Positions 61,301 to 64,000 of a stretch of DNA of 64,000 nucleotides are shown one piece after another. Every line of letters begins with the position of its first letter. Position 1 is the stretch's first letter. A program made the position numbers and the translations under genes. The notes beneath the pieces are model-generated. The model ran no database searches. It saw only the letters and a list, made by a program, of their open reading frames with translations, and was not told where the DNA came from. Location: assembly GCA_012932295.1 (NCBI GenBank), contig JAAONU010000004.1, positions 30,048,304 to 30,112,303 of the forward strand, in the 5' to 3' direction. This DNA comes from Cyclina sinensis (Eukaryota > Mollusca > Bivalvia > Venerida > Veneridae).

Positions 61301-63615
61301 TGACGTCAAAGTAGAGAGCGTCGGCATTCCATATGTAAGTGTCAAAATAATACACGACGAGTTTTCCATAAGGTTTCATCTTGTTTGTGACAGGGAATGA
61401 TATTTGTAAAGTATTTGATGCGTTGTTGTAAAGTTGGCCAGAATGCATAATTCGATCGTTTGCAACCACCTTAAATTCAAGTTTTTATTTTAATTTAGGA
61501 CAATAGATTGATAAGATTTGCACATAAGTGTATATCTGTTTTTATTATACGTGTAAGAAAAAAATAATACAATAGTTATTCGTAGCGCATTTAGTCGCAT
61601 AGTGGTATAACATTGATATATAACACGCAATCATTTAGTATTTGGCATAGTATTTCAGCCAAGAAAAATTCGGTTCATTTGTTCTGAAATGCATATTAAC
61701 ATTTAAAACCTCCAATTGTATAAAGCATTAATAATGAGTTATATTTTAATCAAACTTACAGTGTAGAAAAGTGGAATATGACTGATACCATCTGCTCTTT
61801 GGACATCGAATACCGCGGTCGTCCCAACCTGTGAATGAAGGTTAAAAGAACATCTTACGAGACCAGGTAGATAAACAAAAGAAAAACATGGTAAAACGTG
61901 TTGAGTTTTCTGCAAAAAAGCTGTAAGTACATCTGAACAGTTATGTGTGAAGTCCTTATTTTATTGATTAGTTGTTGTTCATTCAAAGATTACTTTTCAA
62001 ACTTTCTCTTATTCAAACCGACACCCCTGAACTGTGCACAACTCGAGACAAGACATATAATCTTCATTAGAAGATCGAACTTCAGCTGATCTTACTGAAT
62101 AAAAATATTTATTTACTCAAGACAGAAAGAAACGCAGAGTGACATTATTTGCAATATCTTGCGGACGCGTTGTTCAAAAACAATGAAAATCGGGCAAACA
62201 ACTCTAGGTTACAGTGAACGTGGTCCTATAAAGAATGTCGTATAACGGAATTGCGTAACGATGTCTACCGGGGAAAAATCCAAACGGAAAAAAAACTTGT
62301 GCACAGGAGTGTTGTGACATTGAGTTACACTGCTCGTCATACCACTCGCATAGAGACAAATCATATTCCGATATTTTGATTATTTTTGATAGCATTAAAC
62401 AATGGCACGGTTGACGGAAGTTCTGAGGTTGCCAGGCATTTTGTTGTCCATGTTTGCACTATAAAACGTCTTGTTAGATGTCTAAAGGAAACTGGGCGGG
62501 TCGCTGACAGACCTAGATCTCGGCGTCCGTGTGTGACCTCACAATGTCAAGACAGGTTTATTTTGTCTCGTGTATTTGCGCAATCGTCACCTTACTGCCA
62601 CTGAATCTGTCTTTTTGACCATCATATCCTAGCTAAAACTGTAAGGAAACGATTGCGGGAAGTTGGTCTGCGGGCACGCTACCCTTACGTAGGTCTGCCC
62701 CTTACCGCTGCTCATCGTATGGCTTGGGTGAAGACACATGCCCCGAGAATATTCATATTGAGACAGTGGAGGCTGGTGTTATTTACTGATGAGTCCCGCT
62801 TCACCCTGTTTCGAGCAGAATACCAACGTGGTGGATAACGGTTTGTCGACTGCTGCGTTGCAGAGAGGGATAGGTTTTGGGGTGGATCGGTTATGGTGTA
62901 GGGAGGAATCTCACACGGAGTAAAATCACCACTGGTTGTGGTAGCGGGTAATTTAATACAGCCCCGACTTACTGAGCATTTGTGGGATCAACTCGATAGA
63001 CAGGCTCGACGATGCCAGCCTCCCCTGTTTTTGGAGTGGATCGGTTATGGTGTGGGGAGGAATCTCACATGGAGTTAAATCACCACTGTTGTGGTGTTGT
63101 GGTAGCGGGTAATTTAATACAGCCCCGACCTACTGAGCATTTGTGGGATCAACTGGATAGACAGGCTCGAAGATGCCAGCCTCCCCCTGTTACTCTGGCC
63201 CAACTGAGAGCAGCCCTCTTAAAAGAGTGGGCCAACATCCCAATGAAGAGGATAAACTCACTCATTAACTCCATGCCTAGGAGAATCCGGGCTGTAGAGA
63301 GAGCGAATGGTGGACATGGAGTGATATGGAACTTATCTGAAATGTCAGACCCTGGACATTAGTAGGTTTGCAAGAAAACAGAATTAAACAGAAAAAACTT
63401 TCTTCACTGCAAAATATGTATCAAAAGCACTAACGGTGGTCTCTTAAGCTTGTAAATATTAGTTATTAAATCAGTCACTAAGCTTTTCAGCACATAAACC
63501 CCAAACATATTACCAGAATGCTTGACGATATCTGAGAAATTTGAATATTTCCACTGTCCAATAACCAGGATGGCTTATTCACAGTCATTGTATCGTGAAG
63601 TCCTTCAAAGCTTAT
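46329..63615 (-). CDS. Alpha-2-macroglobulin / CD109 / TEP-type thioester protein, C-terminal 24 exons (5' end off the window)
   Basis: Exons 5' to 3': 63514-63615, 61760-61828, 61272-61469, 60710-60859, 59101-59181, 56899-57001, 56396-56521, 56037-56115, 55744-55861, 55370-55483, 54994-55095, 53485-53740, 53049-53225, 51792-51873, 51282-51438, 50466-50543, 49874-50060, 49419-49624, 49103-49249, 48751-48846, 47997-48106, 47483-47642, 46700-46811, 46329-46414: 3,096 bp, all in phase, 1,031 residues and a stop. Landmarks in order: [16 protein letters not shown] (macroglobulin domain 6), Pro/Thr-rich bait region, [29 protein letters not shown], thioester [59 protein letters not shown], receptor-binding domain with VVLYYDQ and [12 protein letters not shown], then [12 protein letters not shown] and stop. 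No anaphylatoxin domain, C345C domain or GPI-type tail is seen, so a secreted A2M/TEP-like opsonin or protease trap is likely. The donor after exon 60710-60859 (GGG/GTACAA) is the least certain. Confidence 0.92.
47227..47512 (-). repeat. Nine tandem copies (31-32 bp) of an exon end with its 5' splice site
   Basis: Plus-strand unit AAACCTGATCGTAATAGAGT plus ACAACAGTTTTC. On the coding strand each copy reads CTCTATTACGATCAG/GTTTGA, i.e. the codons of LYYDQ and the donor. The copy nearest the exon (47480-47512) is the authentic one, since it joins the upstream frame; eight more lie downstream in the intron. Two subtypes alternate (GATCGTAAT and GATGGTAAT). Confidence 0.9.
52199..52285. repeat. 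Foldback element (87 bp)
   Basis: Left arm GGTGAATAAAATATGGGC then GTTCGGATGC; right arm GCATCCGAAC then GCCCATATTTTATTCACC. Loop GAAGCATGAGTGATTTAATT. Lies in an intron of the thioester gene, between exons 53049-53225 and 51792-51873. Confidence 0.9.
53049..53225 (-). CDS. Thioester exon of the A2M/TEP-like gene
   Basis: 177-bp exon, phase 1 at both ends. Encodes the start of the thioester domain: [19 protein letters not shown] then CGEQ, followed by [19 protein letters not shown]. In this family Cys and Gln of GCGEQ form the internal thioester that is exposed on proteolysis. No residue of the motif is changed. Confidence 0.95.
56396..56521 (-). CDS. Bait-region exon of the A2M/TEP-like gene, with an in-frame 33-bp repeat
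   Basis: 126-bp exon encoding a Pro/Thr/Ala/Gly-rich stretch: [36 protein letters not shown]. The 11-residue unit PT-x-MPGL-x-x-G-x-T occurs about 2.5 times and the last copy ends at the donor. Acceptor TTCCTTCAACAG and donor GTAACA fit, and phase agrees with exons 56899-57001 and 56037-56115. In the family the bait region is the protease-cleaved, fast-evolving segment just before the FPETWLW block. Confidence 0.8.
57180..58960. repeat. Diverged tandem array, about 130-150 bp units, in the intron before the bait region
   Basis: About a dozen units share AGTTATTGAGTGGAAACCAT, TTTTCAAATTCAAGGTGAC, CTTGACCTTTGACC and TAAGGGCAACCA-like phrases. It ends near CGACCGACCGACTGACACC. Related in phrase content (AGGTCAAGGTCA) to the array at 43.1 kb. 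The several open frames across it are repeat artefacts. Confidence 0.75.
59880..60610. repeat. Second diverged array and GGAC-rich run in the next intron
   Basis: Units share ACCTTTGACATAGTGACC, ACAACAGGGGTCATCT and GTTCTCTAGTTA(C/T)TGA phrases, then a GAGTTATGCTCCGGACAAAA block and a (GGAC)n-like run at about 60573-60610. It ends about 100 bp short of exon 60710-60859. Confidence 0.65.
62398..63361 (+). pseudogene. Decayed Tc1/mariner-type transposase inside an intron of the thioester gene
   Basis: Pieces in several frames match a Tc1-like transposase: a [18 protein letters not shown] hinge, [20 protein letters not shown] text, [16 protein letters not shown] (first catalytic Asp), a VMV-GGIS block broken by a stop, [18 protein letters not shown] and the end [19 protein letters not shown]. 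The segment holding the second catalytic Asp is deleted, joining the GNL block to EHLWD. A 154-bp tandem duplication (62883-63036 and 63037-63195) copies this joint. Antisense to the host gene; no terminal inverted repeats found. Different subfamily from the intact element at 27 kb. Confidence 0.85.
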
Positions 63616-64000
63616 CTGAAACAAGAAATGTATTTAAAAAAGATATTCTGCATAGATACAGTACAATTAATGCCCCATAAGTGTATTATTTTCGGAAATA
63701 CTGCACGCACGAAGTAATTGTCTTATTTCCTTTAGCGTTTAAGCTATAAACAAAAATAATGTTGAAGTTAGTACTTAAAATTGTCAAGATCGTTTTTAGT
63801 AAAATAAAATATTTAGTCATATTTATTATATACTTATCCCATTTAGTATAATTTTTCATGCTTAATACGTTTTGATATATAACCTTTTTAAGCGGTATTA
63901 ATGTTAAAATGATAACACTATTTTTTTGTGGCAGGTCAATCTCATAACAGCAATACTTAAAAAACCCCAAAGAAATCCTTCCTTCTACAGCTGAAAAGTT
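63616..64000. other. Intron sequence at the window edge
   Basis: AT-rich intron of the thioester gene upstream of exon 63514-63615. No further exon could be assigned; the 5' part of the gene lies to the right of the window. Confidence 0.5.

Overview
The window is AT-rich eukaryotic DNA with small exons, GT-AG introns and a dense load of repeats. The host is most likely a marine bivalve mollusc. I base that on dispersed repeats of a style I associate with bivalve genomes, Tc1-like transposons, an intronless divergent GPCR and a molluscan-style thioester protein. This is inference; no database was searched.

Layout. (1) At 0.5-1.7 kb, two plus-strand exons look like the 3' end of a cysteine-rich secreted protein gene. 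(2) From 3.5 to 33.4 kb lies a cluster of five genes or relics of one family: small type I membrane proteins with a seven-exon layout (signal peptide, mannose-6-phosphate-receptor-homology-like luminal domain, one membrane helix, short tail). The tail resembles that of the cation-dependent mannose-6-phosphate receptor. Two plus-strand members are intact (18.6-25.0 kb, 255 aa; 28.9-33.4 kb, 267 aa). One plus-strand member is a pseudogene (7.3-11.4 kb). Two minus-strand members are broken: one is cut off after exon 3 (3.8-6.5 kb) and one is a pseudogene (13.6-17.6 kb). The cluster contains an old tandem duplication, offset about 11.2 kb, of a head-to-head minus/plus gene pair. (3) An apparently intact Tc1-like DD34E transposon (27.0-28.5 kb) sits between the two intact genes, inside an older repeat. 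(4) At 37.5-38.6 kb is a single-exon rhodopsin-like GPCR, preceded by a 26-bp minisatellite of about 1 kb. (5) From 38.7 to 46.1 kb I see no genes, only dispersed repeats, a tRNA-derived SINE and a foldback element. (6) From 46.3 to 63.6 kb, minus strand, are the last 24 coding exons (1,031 residues) of an alpha-2-macroglobulin / CD109 / TEP-type thioester protein. They carry GCGEQ and a His in the position expected for complement-like chemistry. The 5' part lies beyond the right edge. A decayed Tc1-like element sits in one intron.

The most unusual pattern is that tandem repeats lie on or next to splice junctions in several unrelated genes. These are: nine copies of an exon end plus its 5' splice site in the thioester gene; a 33-bp coding repeat ending at the donor of its bait exon; a 2-kb intronic array of 20-22 bp units that each carry a donor-like and an acceptor-like motif in the intact receptor-like gene; and copies of an exon-3 acceptor spread through intron 2 of the minus-strand receptor-like genes.

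Exon boundaries were assigned by hand from GT-AG sites, reading phase, and agreement between paralogues or with family motifs.
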